NCBI GenBank assembly: GCA_949289145.1
Contig: CASEML010000046.1
Span: 1-40,436, forward strand
From: an uncultured Eubacteriales bacterium
GTDB lineage: Bacteria; Bacillota; Clostridia; Lachnospirales; Lachnospiraceae
DNA length: 40,436 bases
Direction: 5' to 3'
Within the stretch, counting starts at the first letter, position 1; each line of letters starts with the position of its first letter. The translations under genes and the position numbers were made by a program. The notes below the pieces were generated by a model. The model had not been told where the DNA came from. It worked only from the letters and a program-made list of their open reading frames with translations, and ran no database searches. Below are positions 7,735 to 16,488 of this stretch, piece after piece.

Positions 7735-10320
7735 TTATCCAATAATCCGGCTTCCCGTATTTGTTTTTTCCACCACCAGCTGGTGGTCTATTTTTTCTTT
7801 CAACTCATTTACATGGGAAATGATTCCGATGGTATATTGTTGTTTTGCCAGCTTTGTCAGCACTTCTACTGCCTGCTCTATGGATTCCTCATCTAAGGAG
7901 CCGAAACCTTCGTCCACAAACATGGTCTCCACCACAATACCACCGGAAAATGCCTGTATCATATCTGACATACCAAGGGCAAGAGCAAGAGATGCTTTAA
8001 ATGATTCGCCTCCGGATAACGTCTGGACACTTCTGTTTTTTCCAGTGTAGGCATCAAACACTTCCATTAACAGGCTGTCCCTGCTTCTGGCATCCTCTGC
8101 CCTGTCCACACGTTTCAACAGATACCTTCCACCGCTCATATGGCTTAGCCTCTGGTTGGCTGCATTGAGGATCTCATCAAAATAATTTGACAATACGTAT
8201 TGTTCAAACACAAGGTTTCTGCTGTTTCGTCCTCTGGTAATCTGCTCCATTCGGCTGACCTTTCCGTATTCTGTCCTGATTGCTTCCATCTCCTGCTGCT
8301 TTTCCCTGAAATCCTTCCAAAATCGTTTATTGTTGTCGTACTGCTGCTGCAAGTCTCCCAGTTTTTTCCTAAGTCCTTTTTCTTCTGCTTCCGCCGCCTG
8401 TAATTTTTCCTGAATTTCCTGATAATCCAGTGTTTTTTTACCCTTCAGTTCTTTCTCACAGTTTTCTCTCCGCTCCTGATATAACAGTTTTTCTTCATCA
8501 TACTGCTTTATCTGCATTCTGTACTGCTCCTTTTTGTCACAGAATTTTTTAACACTTTGGAATTCTTCTTCGCTGGCAAAGCCACTGTCTTTTAAGTTCT
8601 TACAGTATTCCTGATAACAGTTTTCTTTCTTTTCTTTTTGCTCCTGCAGTTCTTTTTCCTGCACCCCTTTTATACTAATCACATGATTGTACTTGGTCTG
8701 AGCATTCTGGAAGTTCTCTTCTGTATCTGCCACTTTCTTTATTAAATTTTCTTTCTCACTGCTCTTTTGCTGAAATACCTGACCTAATTGGTCGTTAGCT
8801 ATATCTAACTGAATTTCTTCCAGCTTTTCTTGTATCATGTCCCTTTTGGATTTTGCGGCTGCTGCCCGTCCATGAGCTTGGTTTTCTTCTTTTGCCCGCT
8901 GTTCGTAAGATGTCTTTAGCTTGTCGATATAAGATTTCTCTGGAATCTCACTGCTTAGAGTAGCTTTCTTTGGATGATGTGTAGAACCACATACCGGACA
9001 TGCAACTCCTTCTGTTAAATCTTTTGCCAACAGCCCCGCCGTGGCCAGCTTATAAGCTTCCTCTGCTTTTTCATACGCTTCCTTTGCCTGCTGCATCTTT
9101 TTCTGTTTTTCTAGAAAATTCTGCTGTTCCTTTTTTAGTTCTCTGTCTACCGATTCAAATTTTTTCACCCATTCCTGCTTTTCTTTCAGCCGCAGCAGCA
9201 ATTCCTCCAGTTGCTCTATGATTTCTTTCTGTGCCTGTGCCTGCTCAAACAATGTCTTCCAGTGCTGTAACTGCTCTTTTGACTGAATCTCATCTTCCAA
9301 AAGTTTCTTCCACTCATCCTCCCGACGTCTATACTCTTTTTCACTTGTCAAATACTCTGCTTCTTTTAGGAAAACGCTTTCAGCCCGTTCTGCGGTCTTC
9401 AAATCATCTTTCCACAGTTCATATGCTCTCTGTTTTTCCCCTAATTTTTCCAGTTTTTCTTTTGCCTGCTCTAACCGTTGTCTCAAATCTTCCAGCCGCT
9501 TTCCTTCTTCCTTTTCCCCGTACAGCTTTTTTGCCTTCCGTGATGCCTTTTCCCATTGTTTTTTCGCTTCTTCCCTGTCTGCCTTTATTTCCTGCAAATG
9601 CTGTTGTAAATACTTGTCAATGGCCTCCATATTAGGATTTTCCTGCTTCACTAATTCAATCCATTCTTCTTCCCGACACAAAATATGTGCCAGAATTTCC
9701 TCTGTTCTCGCCTGATTATCTTTCACCTTGCCATATAATGATCTACTTCGCTCTGAAAGTACATTTTGCAGATTTTCACAGATTTCTGTATGAAACAGAT
9801 TGCGGAAAATTTTTGTCCGTTCACTTCCACTGGAAGTTAAAAGCTTTTGGAATTCTCCCTGAGCTAACATACTGATCTGGGTAAACTGCTTATAATTTAA
9901 TGCTAATATCTTCTCTATCTTTCCGGTAACCTCTTTGCTTCCCTCTGCCAAAACTTCATCACAGCTCCTTAAAACCGCCTTTTCCTTTACCGCCACAAAT
10001 CCGCTTCCCCGTTTCTTGGGACGATTATATTTTGGATTACGCTCTATCTCATATTGCTTTCCCCGGTGAGTAAAGGAAAAATTTACATAAGTTTCCACTT
10101 CTTCTCTGGCAAAATCACTTCTTACACTGTCCTTTTCCCGAATACTTCCACTGACTTCACCAAACATTGCAAAGGTCATTGCGTCAAAAATAGTAGTTTT
10201 TCCTGCCCCGGTAGGTCCACAAATCAGGAACACTCCCCGTTCTGTTAACCTTCTAAAATCAATAGTTTCTTTCTCTTTGTAAGGTCCCCAAGCACTGATG
10301 GTCAAACTTACCGGTTTCAT
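7735..10320 (-). CDS. sbcC: Exonuclease subunit SbcC (SMC-like ATPase)
   Basis: This 861-residue protein has the split ABC ATPase of SbcC/Rad50. Walker A is GPTGAGKTT near residue 35, the Q-loop region is FTQISMLAQGEF near 145, long heptad-rich coiled coils fill about 180-700, the zinc hook is CPVC near 440, the signature is LSGGESFKASLALALG near 768, and Walker B is TMFVDEGFGSLDEES near 800. With SbcD it forms the nuclease that trims hairpins and protein-blocked ends. It is shorter than the roughly 1050-residue E. coli protein because the coiled coils are shorter. The start lies 20 bp after the sbcD stop, so they form an operon. Confidence 0.95.
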   Translation of the reverse strand: MKPVSLTISAWGPYKEKETIDFRRLTERGVFLICGPTGAGKTTIFDAMTFAMFGEVSGSIREKDSVRSDFAREEVETYVNFSFTHRGKQYEIERNPKYNRPKKRGSGFVAVKEKAVLRSCDEVLAEGSKEVTGKIEKILALNYKQFTQISMLAQGEFQKLLTSSGSERTKIFRNLFHTEICENLQNVLSERSRSLYGKVKDNQARTEEILAHILCREEEWIELVKQENPNMEAIDKYLQQHLQEIKADREEAKKQWEKASRKAKKLYGEKEEGKRLEDLRQRLEQAKEKLEKLGEKQRAYELWKDDLKTAERAESVFLKEAEYLTSEKEYRRREDEWKKLLEDEIQSKEQLQHWKTLFEQAQAQKEIIEQLEELLLRLKEKQEWVKKFESVDRELKKEQQNFLEKQKKMQQAKEAYEKAEEAYKLATAGLLAKDLTEGVACPVCGSTHHPKKATLSSEIPEKSYIDKLKTSYEQRAKEENQAHGRAAAAKSKRDMIQEKLEEIQLDIANDQLGQVFQQKSSEKENLIKKVADTEENFQNAQTKYNHVISIKGVQEKELQEQKEKKENCYQEYCKNLKDSGFASEEEFQSVKKFCDKKEQYRMQIKQYDEEKLLYQERRENCEKELKGKKTLDYQEIQEKLQAAEAEEKGLRKKLGDLQQQYDNNKRFWKDFREKQQEMEAIRTEYGKVSRMEQITRGRNSRNLVFEQYVLSNYFDEILNAANQRLSHMSGGRYLLKRVDRAEDARSRDSLLMEVFDAYTGKNRSVQTLSGGESFKASLALALGMSDMIQAFSGGIVVETMFVDEGFGSLDEESIEQAVEVLTKLAKQQYTIGIISHVNELKEKIDHQLVVEKTNTGSRIIG

Positions 10321-10340
10321 ATCTTTCCTCCCTTCCTTTA

Positions 10341-11468
10341 TTATATCTTTTCTATCATCTCTTGCATCAGCTCCAAATATTCCCCTTGCAAAGGTTCTTC
10401 CTCCACCAGTTCATAAAAATCCTGATAATTTTCCAACAGACTCTTTTCCCGTTTGGCTGCCACCTGTTCTTTTTCTTCCAAAGTCTGTTTCTGATAACGC
10501 TCCATAACAATCTGCATCGCATTAGGATAGACACTGCGCAGTAAGTCCATAGGCTGGACTAAGGCATCTTTATCCGTCAAAACGGCACAAATATAATCAT
10601 CAAAAGGCGCTAAACCTACTACTTCATTTTTTATCAGCTCTTTTAACTCTCCCTTGATGATTCGCATGTCGTGCAAGGGCTTTAATAAAAATTTTTCTAT
10701 GGTAATATTTCCTTTTTCTTTCAATTCCACAATTTTTACACTTTTTTTCTGATTTACCTCTGAAAAAGAATACTTTAAAGGAGAACCGGAATAAGTTACT
10801 TGCCGTCGCCCCATATAACTCTCACCATGAATATGTCCCAATGCTACATAATCGTAATCATCAAACAACGAACTTTCTATGGCATCCAACCCTCCTACAC
10901 CTTCTTCCTGTTCCTCTGCCCTTTCTCCTCCATGAAGCACAAAATAATGAGCAAGCATGACGTTTCTTTTTTCCTTATTCAAAGTTTCTCTCTCTCTTTT
11001 TAAAATCTGCTCTGCCATATCCTGTACTGAATTTACCCGTTGTTCTAAAAACTGTCCTGCCATTGCGGTCTTAAAAAAGGGAAAAAAATGAAATATCACT
11101 TCTCCAAACGTATCCGTAAGCACAACCTTTTTTAATCTTCCCTGATAAGATCCACTGATAAAAAGTCCCTGCTTGTCTAAAATATGTTCCGCAAAACTTA
11201 ACCGCTCCGGCGAGTCATGATTTCCCGAAATCATCATTACTTGTATATTTTCTTCTAACAGCTGGTTCAAAAACTGATCCAGTACTTCCACTGCTTCCAC
11301 AGAGGGAATCGCCCGGTCATAGATATCTCCTGCCAAAAGCACCACATCCACAGCCTGTTCTTTGGCAATTTCTACAATCTGTCCTAATACATATTTCTGA
11401 TCTTCCAGCATAGAAAATTCATTTACAATTTTTCCAATATGCAAATCTGCCGTATGTAATAATTTCAC
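10341..11468 (-). CDS. sbcD: Exonuclease subunit SbcD (metallophosphoesterase)
   Basis: This 375-residue protein is the Mre11-like nuclease partner of SbcC. The phosphoesterase motifs are all present: ADLHIGK near residue 8, GDIYDR near 48, GNHDSPERL near 82, and GHIHGE near 213, which hold the two metal ions. The C-terminal cap (after about 270) is where the ATPase subunit docks. The start is GTG at 11468, nine bases after an AAGGAG site; an ATG nearer the site is in another frame. It opens the sbcDC operon and is divergent from a small membrane-protein gene. Confidence 0.95.
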   Translation of the reverse strand: MKLLHTADLHIGKIVNEFSMLEDQKYVLGQIVEIAKEQAVDVVLLAGDIYDRAIPSVEAVEVLDQFLNQLLEENIQVMMISGNHDSPERLSFAEHILDKQGLFISGSYQGRLKKVVLTDTFGEVIFHFFPFFKTAMAGQFLEQRVNSVQDMAEQILKRERETLNKEKRNVMLAHYFVLHGGERAEEQEEGVGGLDAIESSLFDDYDYVALGHIHGESYMGRRQVTYSGSPLKYSFSEVNQKKSVKIVELKEKGNITIEKFLLKPLHDMRIIKGELKELIKNEVVGLAPFDDYICAVLTDKDALVQPMDLLRSVYPNAMQIVMERYQKQTLEEKEQVAAKREKSLLENYQDFYELVEEEPLQGEYLELMQEMIEKI

Positions 11469-11584
11469 TGCACATTACTCCTTATTTTTATGAAATATTT
11501 ATAAACTCCCATAATTTACTTCCCTTTTGTCAAAAATAATATTAAAATATTCACATAAACTAAATCAATGGAAGGGGAATGATT

Positions 11585-11794
11585 ATGTCAAAAAAATTTA
11601 AAAAATTCATGCTTTTTACTGCTGCTGCCGCAGCCGTTGGTTCTGCCTTAATCTATATGGATAAAAAAAGAAAAGCAGAAGAAGAACCTTTATTTGAAGA
11701 TGAGGATACTTGCAGCTCCGCTCCCGATGTTGAATCTGCTTCTGCTCCATCAACCACAACTAAGACTTCCAGAACCTACATCAATCTTGTTTAA
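11585..11794 (+). CDS. Small membrane-anchored protein of unknown function
   Basis: A 69-residue plus-strand gene. The N-terminus MSKKFKKFMLFTAAAAAVG is a basic stretch followed by one hydrophobic helix ending at LIYMD; the rest is a polar tail, first basic (KKRKAEEE), then acidic (FEDED), then Ser/Thr-rich. It is likely a single-pass membrane protein with a cytosolic or surface tail. The start is set by the ribosome binding site: AAGGGG lies eight bases before the ATG at 11585, whereas an ATG two codons upstream almost touches it. It is followed by a strong terminator. I recognise no family. Confidence 0.6.
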   Translation: MSKKFKKFMLFTAAAAAVGSALIYMDKKRKAEEEPLFEDEDTCSSAPDVESASAPSTTTKTSRTYINLV

Positions 11795-11803
11795 CAATTA
11801 ATA

Positions 11804-11847
11804 AAAAGGAGTGTTTCTTTTCAATCTTGCAAAGAAACACTCCTTTT
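11804..11847. terminator. Bidirectional intrinsic terminator
   Basis: A perfect 17-base stem (arms 11804-11820 and 11831-11847, core GGAGTGTTTC) with a ten-base loop and an A-rich left and T-rich right flank lies between two convergent genes. It can terminate both the small membrane-protein gene and the DUF6465 gene. Confidence 0.88.
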
Positions 11848-11863
11848 ATGTATGATATATCCT

Positions 11864-12325
11864 TTATAAAAACACTCTTACAGTGTCAATATTATTCACA
11901 ACAAAATATGCACAATATTCTTCTGGTTTTACATAAGCAGAAAGTTCTTTGATTTCGCTTTCTTTTCTGCCCATTTCAGCCCAGATTCCTTTGAAACGTT
12001 CCAACAATTCTGTTTCTTCCACTTCAATGTGCTGATACTGTAAAATAAATTTTGCAGCAACTTCTTTTGCTTTTGCAGCTGCTGTTTTCTTTGCTGTTGT
12101 AGTAGTCTTCTTTGCAGCTGTTGTTTTCCTGGCTGTTGTTGTCTTCCTAGTTGTCGTCTTCTTTTCTGCTGCTGCCTTTGGTGCTTCTTCTTTTTCTTCC
12201 GCTTTTACAGGGTCTGCAGCTACTTCTTCCTTTTTTGCAGGTTCTGCCTTGGCAGTCTCAACTTTAGTTGCTGTAACTTTCACTTCTTCTGTTTCTGCTT
12301 TTACTGTTTTTGTTGCCATTTTCAT
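11864..12325 (-). CDS. DUF6465-family protein with a histone-like Lys/Ala/Thr-rich tail
   Basis: The 153-residue protein has two parts. Residues 1-90 are low complexity: first Glu/Val/Lys-rich, then repeated KKTTT, ARKTTAAKK and KKTAAAKAK blocks resembling eukaryotic H1 tails and bacterial histone-like proteins. Residues about 92-153 form a compact domain, AAKFILQYQHIEVEETEL through YFVVNNIDTVRVFL, which I recall as DUF6465 of Lachnospiraceae. The basic tail suggests nucleic-acid binding, but no function is established. AGGAGG lies three bases before the first ATG and nine before a second ATG at 12319; either could be used. It ends at the shared terminator. Confidence 0.72.
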   Translation of the reverse strand: MKMATKTVKAETEEVKVTATKVETAKAEPAKKEEVAADPVKAEEKEEAPKAAAEKKTTTRKTTTARKTTAAKKTTTTAKKTAAAKAKEVAAKFILQYQHIEVEETELLERFKGIWAEMGRKESEIKELSAYVKPEEYCAYFVVNNIDTVRVFL

Positions 12326-12358
12326 ACTCCTCCTAATTCTTTCTTGCTGTACTATATA

Positions 12359-12396
12359 TACTTAGTATTATATTTGTGTGTATCCACCACTAAGTA
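12359..12396 (-). promoter_or_regulatory. DUF6465 promoter region with inverted repeat
   Basis: Eight-base perfect arms TACTTAGT (12359-12366) and ACTAAGTA (12389-12396) flank a -10 TATAAT on the minus strand (12367-12372). The arrangement looks like an operator, and the arm sequence resembles the TTAGTAG/CTACTAA arms upstream of nrtR. No clear -35 is visible. Confidence 0.4.
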
Positions 12397-12460
12397 AAAT
12401 AATACCTTAAAAAGCGCCTTTTTGCAACCCTTTTTTCGATTCTCATACAAATGTACTAGT

Positions 12461-13855
12461 TTAAACCCACGATTCGGATAATTTTTTACATGCCATTCTA
12501 ATCTGGTCTTCTTTCAGATTCGCATATCCCAAAATCAATTTTGTATCTTTGATATCTTCTTTCGATATATAGTAATCCGACAAACCATAAACACGAATTC
12601 CTTGTTCTTTTGCCAGCGCAATCAGTTCTTCTTCACTTCTGCCGTCTGTAATATTTAACAACATATGCACACCGGCATTTTCCCCTTCAATCTTACACAT
12701 ATCTTTCAAAACCTTTAATTCGTGGATTAAAATATCATGCTTCCCCTTGTATATTGCACGCATTTTATTTAAATGTCTCTCATAATACCCATCTTTGATA
12801 AAATCCCGTACAATCATCTGATCCACCCGGGATACGGTAGATGAATAAAATCCGCAGTTTTCATCATAGACAGGAAGCAGTGATTCCGGAAGCACCATAT
12901 AACTAATACGAATCGCCGGTGCAATAGACTTAGAAAAGGTGCCAAGATAAATTACTTTATCCTTAGTGTCATAGCCCTGCAATGCGGGTATCGGCTTACC
13001 CTTGTATCGGAATTCACTGTCATAGTCATCTTCAATAATGTAGCGCTCCTTAGTTTCTGCCGCCCATGCAAGCAGTTCCATACGCCGTTTTAACGGCATT
13101 ACAATCCCTAAGGGAAACTGATGGGACGGCATCACATACACAACATCTGAATCACTTTCTTTTAAACATTCCGTCCTAAGTCCTGCTTCATCCATCGGTA
13201 CCATATTAATTGTATGCTCCATATTACGCAAAATATGATATGCCTGCTTATAAGTAGGGCTTTCCATCGCAATTTTTCGTTTGCCCAACATACGACTGAC
13301 TAAAATCAGAAGGTACTCACTTCCTGCACCCACAATAATCTGGGCTGGGTTGCAGTTAACCCCTCTGGACTGATGAAGATAATTTGCAATGGTACATCTT
13401 AGTTCCCATTCTCCTTTGGAGTCTCCCAGTTGAAACAGTTCCTTTTCACCTGCCAACAAAACATTTTTAGACAGCTTCCGCCATGTATTATAGGGGAATC
13501 TGTCTAAATCAATTCCAGTAGGTCTAAAATCCACCAGATACTGTTCCTGCTGATTTTTATGTTCCATATTCATGTCTGACTGATCCTGAGCAAAATAATG
13601 GAGTCCCTCTATCTTATTAACGAAGTATCCTTTCCATGGAACCGCTTCGATATAACCTTCCGAAACAAGCTGATCGTAAGCTAAATCTACCGTACTTCTG
13701 CTAACCTGCAAATGGGCCGAAAGCGCTCTTGTAGAGGGAAGCTTTTCTTCCGGTGGAATATGCCCTCTTTGAATTTCAATTTTAATATACTCATATATCT
13801 GCTCATACAAAGGTTGTTTAGAGCCTGCATTTAAATTAATGGTTAGTTCATTCAT
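12461..13855 (-). CDS. MocR-like regulator (GntR helix-turn-helix fused to aminotransferase)
   Basis: This 464-residue protein is a MocR/PdxR-type regulator. Residues 1-80 are a GntR winged helix (LYEQIYEYIKIEIQRG, LPSTRALSAHLQVSRSTVDLAYDQL); residues about 110-464 are a class I aminotransferase fold with the PLP-lysine in LGTFSKSIAPAIR and the cofactor-aspartate region near YIIEDDYDSEFRYKG. Known members sense PLP or amines and control vitamin B6 or GABA genes. None of those is adjacent: it starts five bases after the DUF2225 gene, downstream of glnS. Its ribosome binding site is poor, so it may be coupled to DUF2225. The target is unknown. Confidence 0.9.
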   Translation of the reverse strand: MNELTINLNAGSKQPLYEQIYEYIKIEIQRGHIPPEEKLPSTRALSAHLQVSRSTVDLAYDQLVSEGYIEAVPWKGYFVNKIEGLHYFAQDQSDMNMEHKNQQEQYLVDFRPTGIDLDRFPYNTWRKLSKNVLLAGEKELFQLGDSKGEWELRCTIANYLHQSRGVNCNPAQIIVGAGSEYLLILVSRMLGKRKIAMESPTYKQAYHILRNMEHTINMVPMDEAGLRTECLKESDSDVVYVMPSHQFPLGIVMPLKRRMELLAWAAETKERYIIEDDYDSEFRYKGKPIPALQGYDTKDKVIYLGTFSKSIAPAIRISYMVLPESLLPVYDENCGFYSSTVSRVDQMIVRDFIKDGYYERHLNKMRAIYKGKHDILIHELKVLKDMCKIEGENAGVHMLLNITDGRSEEELIALAKEQGIRVYGLSDYYISKEDIKDTKLILGYANLKEDQIRMACKKLSESWV

Positions 13856-13860
13856 AACTT

Positions 13861-14712
13861 TTATGCTTCGTGAGCCTTCTTTTCCTTTATTATAGTTTCT
13901 TTTAAATCCTGTGCTCTTTCCTTCAGACGCTTATTTACTGTTCTGGCAGCAATAACGCCGGACAACATACGCATTGCCACATCATACTTTTCGTTTTTCA
14001 TAGCAAGTACTGCGATCAGATAGTCGATGGTATATTCATCCATACCGCACATTGGATAGGATTCTGTACTCCTTGCATTTGCAAAGCCATCATACGCATT
14101 TTTTGTAAATTCTTTTTCCTTTTCCTGAAGCTTTTTGATTTCTTCTGCATCTTTTTCTGGATCTAAGCTTTCAATTTTACCGCGAATTACCCAGGAACTT
14201 TTTAGACAGATATATGCCTTTTCACTTGCCTTTCCTTTTTTCACCAGTGCATTGATCAATGCCATCTGATATCTTTCCAGTGCTTCTTCATATGTATAAA
14301 TGGCCCCCTTATATTCTTTCGGGTGAAATTTTAAAGAAATGTTCTCTCTTATCAGCTTTAGCTGTGGCGGTGTACAACTGTTAAAAAATCTTGGAAGTGC
14401 GGCATATCCACAATGAGGGCACATGATAACATCATACTTCGTGCAGTCAATGTTTTCGAATTTCGTCCTCAGATCAATATCCTGTCCGATAGGCTTTGCC
14501 TTGCCGGAACGTACCACCTTGGAAGTAAATTCTCGATCGCACTGTGGACATTTATATTTTTTATCCAAAAGCATTTCTGCTTCCAGTTGTTCCGGTGTTT
14601 TTACTGCTGCCACAGCTTTTGCACCTTCCTCATTCTTCTTTTCTTCTTCAAACAGATTCGCTTCCTGCAAATCTCCTAACCCAAACTTTCCCAATCCATC
14701 AAAAATACTCAT
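13861..14712 (-). CDS. DUF2225 zinc-ribbon protein
   Basis: A 283-residue cytosolic protein recognised as DUF2225. Two CxxC pairs, CPQCDREF near residue 55 and CPHCGYA near 98, should hold a zinc ion, and the rest is helical with TPR-like pairs. The function of the family is not established. It begins 13 bp after glnS with a strong AGGAGG site and is followed after five bases by the MocR gene, so the three appear co-transcribed. Low-complexity Glu/Lys/Ala sequence fills residues 20-45. Confidence 0.8.
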   Translation of the reverse strand: MSIFDGLGKFGLGDLQEANLFEEEKKNEEGAKAVAAVKTPEQLEAEMLLDKKYKCPQCDREFTSKVVRSGKAKPIGQDIDLRTKFENIDCTKYDVIMCPHCGYAALPRFFNSCTPPQLKLIRENISLKFHPKEYKGAIYTYEEALERYQMALINALVKKGKASEKAYICLKSSWVIRGKIESLDPEKDAEEIKKLQEKEKEFTKNAYDGFANARSTESYPMCGMDEYTIDYLIAVLAMKNEKYDVAMRMLSGVIAARTVNKRLKERAQDLKETIIKEKKAHEA

Positions 14713-14725
14713 CCCAAAATACCTC

Positions 14726-16399
14726 CTATTTTTTCTCTATTTTAAAGGAACTTTTTAGTGATACAATACGGTTGAACACCAAATGTTCCAGCGTAGAATC
14801 TTTTGCATCGATACAAAAATACCCCTGCCTTACAAACTGGAAGCTGTCGTATGCCTTAGCCCCCTCAAAGCTTGGTTCCACATAACATTCCTTTAAAACG
14901 GTAAGCGAGTTTGGATTTACATTAATGCTTCCATCCTCGTTGTAAACACCCTTTTCTTCATCTACAATATTTTCATAAAGTCTTACCTCTGCCTTGAGAG
15001 CATATGGCGCCGGTACCCAGTGAATGGTTCCCTTTACCTTGCGGCCTGCAAATCCGGTTCCAGATTTTGTTTCAGGATCATAGGTACAGTGTACTTCAAT
15101 GACTTTTCCGCTTTGGTCCTTTACAAAGCTTTCACATTTCACAAAGTAAGCATGCATCAGTCTTACTTCATTTCCAGGAAACAAACGGAAATACTTTTTC
15201 GGCGGCTCTTCCATAAAGTCTTCTCTGTCTATATATAATTCACGACAGAAAGGAACCTTACGGAAACCTAATTCTTCGTTCTCTAAGTTATTGGCTACCT
15301 CCAGATATTCTATCTGACCTTCCGGATAATTATCAATTACCAGTTTAATCGGATCTAGGGCTGCCATCATTCTGGGCTTCTTTAATTTTAAATCTTCTCT
15401 GATACAGTACTCTAACATTGCATAATCTACAGAACTCTGTGCCTTCGACACACCGCAAAGCTCGATAAAGTTTTGAAGAGCTTCCGGCGTAAAGCCTCTT
15501 CTTCTAAGGGCTGCAATAGATACTAGACGCGGATCATCCCAACCATCTACAATACCATCCTCTACCAGCTTCTTAATATATCTCTTACCTGTAACCACAT
15601 TCGTAAGATATAATTTTGCAAATTCAATCTGCTTTGGCGGATTCTCATATTCTAACTCATTGACTACCCACTCATATAATGGTCTGTGATCTTCAAATTC
15701 CAAAGTGCAGATAGAATGTGTAACTCCTTCAATGGCATCTTCTATCGGATGTGCAAAATCATACATGGGATAAATACACCATTTATCTCCTGTATTATGA
15801 TGAGTCATATGGGCCACACGGTAGATAACCGGATCACGCATATTAATATTTGGTGATGACATATCAATTTTAGCCCGGAGTACCTTTTCACCGTCCTGAT
15901 ATTTACCTTCCTTCATTTCTTCGAAAAGTTTTAAATTTTCTTCCACACTTCTGTTTCTGTACGGACTTTCCTTTCCCGGCTCTTTTAAGGTTCCACGGTA
16001 TTCCCTGATTTCATCTGGTGTCAGATCACACACAAACGCTTTCCCTTTTTTGATCAGCTTCACAGCTGCTTCATACATCTGTTCAAAATAATCTGATGCA
16101 AAGAACAGTCGATCACCCCAGTCAGCACCAAGCCACTGTATATCATTTTTAATAGATTCCACAAACTCCTGCTTTTCTTTTGTGGGATTGGTATCATCAA
16201 AACGCATATTAAATTTTCCATGATATTTCTGTGCCAGTCCATAGTTTAAAAGTATAGACTTTGCATGTCCTATATGAAGATAACCGTTTGGTTCCGGCGG
16301 AAAACGCGTACAGACAGTTTCATACGTTCCTTCCTCTAAATCTTTTTCAATAATCTGCTCGATAAAATTCTTGGATACAATTTCTTTTCCTGCTTCCAC
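14726..16399 (-). CDS. glnS: Glutamine--tRNA ligase
   Basis: The 557-residue enzyme charges tRNA-Gln with glutamine. The class I HIGH motif is in [15 protein letters not shown] near residue 35-45, followed by the acceptor-binding [10 protein letters not shown] segment and the conserved DDPRL region near 290. The second catalytic loop reads [12 protein letters not shown] where E. coli GlnRS has a MSKR-type sequence. The C-terminal half has the beta-barrel anticodon domains (from about 335; [20 protein letters not shown]). It heads a glnS-DUF2225-mocR cluster. In Firmicutes most species make Gln-tRNA by the amidotransferase route, so a GlnRS here marks the Clostridia lineages that acquired it. 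No T-box is visible upstream. Confidence 0.95.
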   Translation of the reverse strand: MEAGKEIVSKNFIEQIIEKDLEEGTYETVCTRFPPEPNGYLHIGHAKSILLNYGLAQKYHGKFNMRFDDTNPTKEKQEFVESIKNDIQWLGADWGDRLFFASDYFEQMYEAAVKLIKKGKAFVCDLTPDEIREYRGTLKEPGKESPYRNRSVEENLKLFEEMKEGKYQDGEKVLRAKIDMSSPNINMRDPVIYRVAHMTHHNTGDKWCIYPMYDFAHPIEDAIEGVTHSICTLEFEDHRPLYEWVVNELEYENPPKQIEFAKLYLTNVVTGKRYIKKLVEDGIVDGWDDPRLVSIAALRRRGFTPEALQNFIELCGVSKAQSSVDYAMLEYCIREDLKLKKPRMMAALDPIKLVIDNYPEGQIEYLEVANNLENEELGFRKVPFCRELYIDREDFMEEPPKKYFRLFPGNEVRLMHAYFVKCESFVKDQSGKVIEVHCTYDPETKSGTGFAGRKVKGTIHWVPAPYALKAEVRLYENIVDEEKGVYNEDGSINVNPNSLTVLKECYVEPSFEGAKAYDSFQFVRQGYFCIDAKDSTLEHLVFNRIVSLKSSFKIEKK

Positions 16400-16488
16400 T
16401 ATCGTTCCTCCTCAAGTCATTCATGCCCTAATATACATAGATAATACCACAAAATTCCCTTTAAGAAAAGTATTGTTTAAAAATTTAC

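Noticed and set aside
9231-9635. 134-residue plus-strand ORF inside sbcC
   Set aside because: It is the reverse of the coiled-coil codons of sbcC, Pro/Leu/Ser-rich with no family features.
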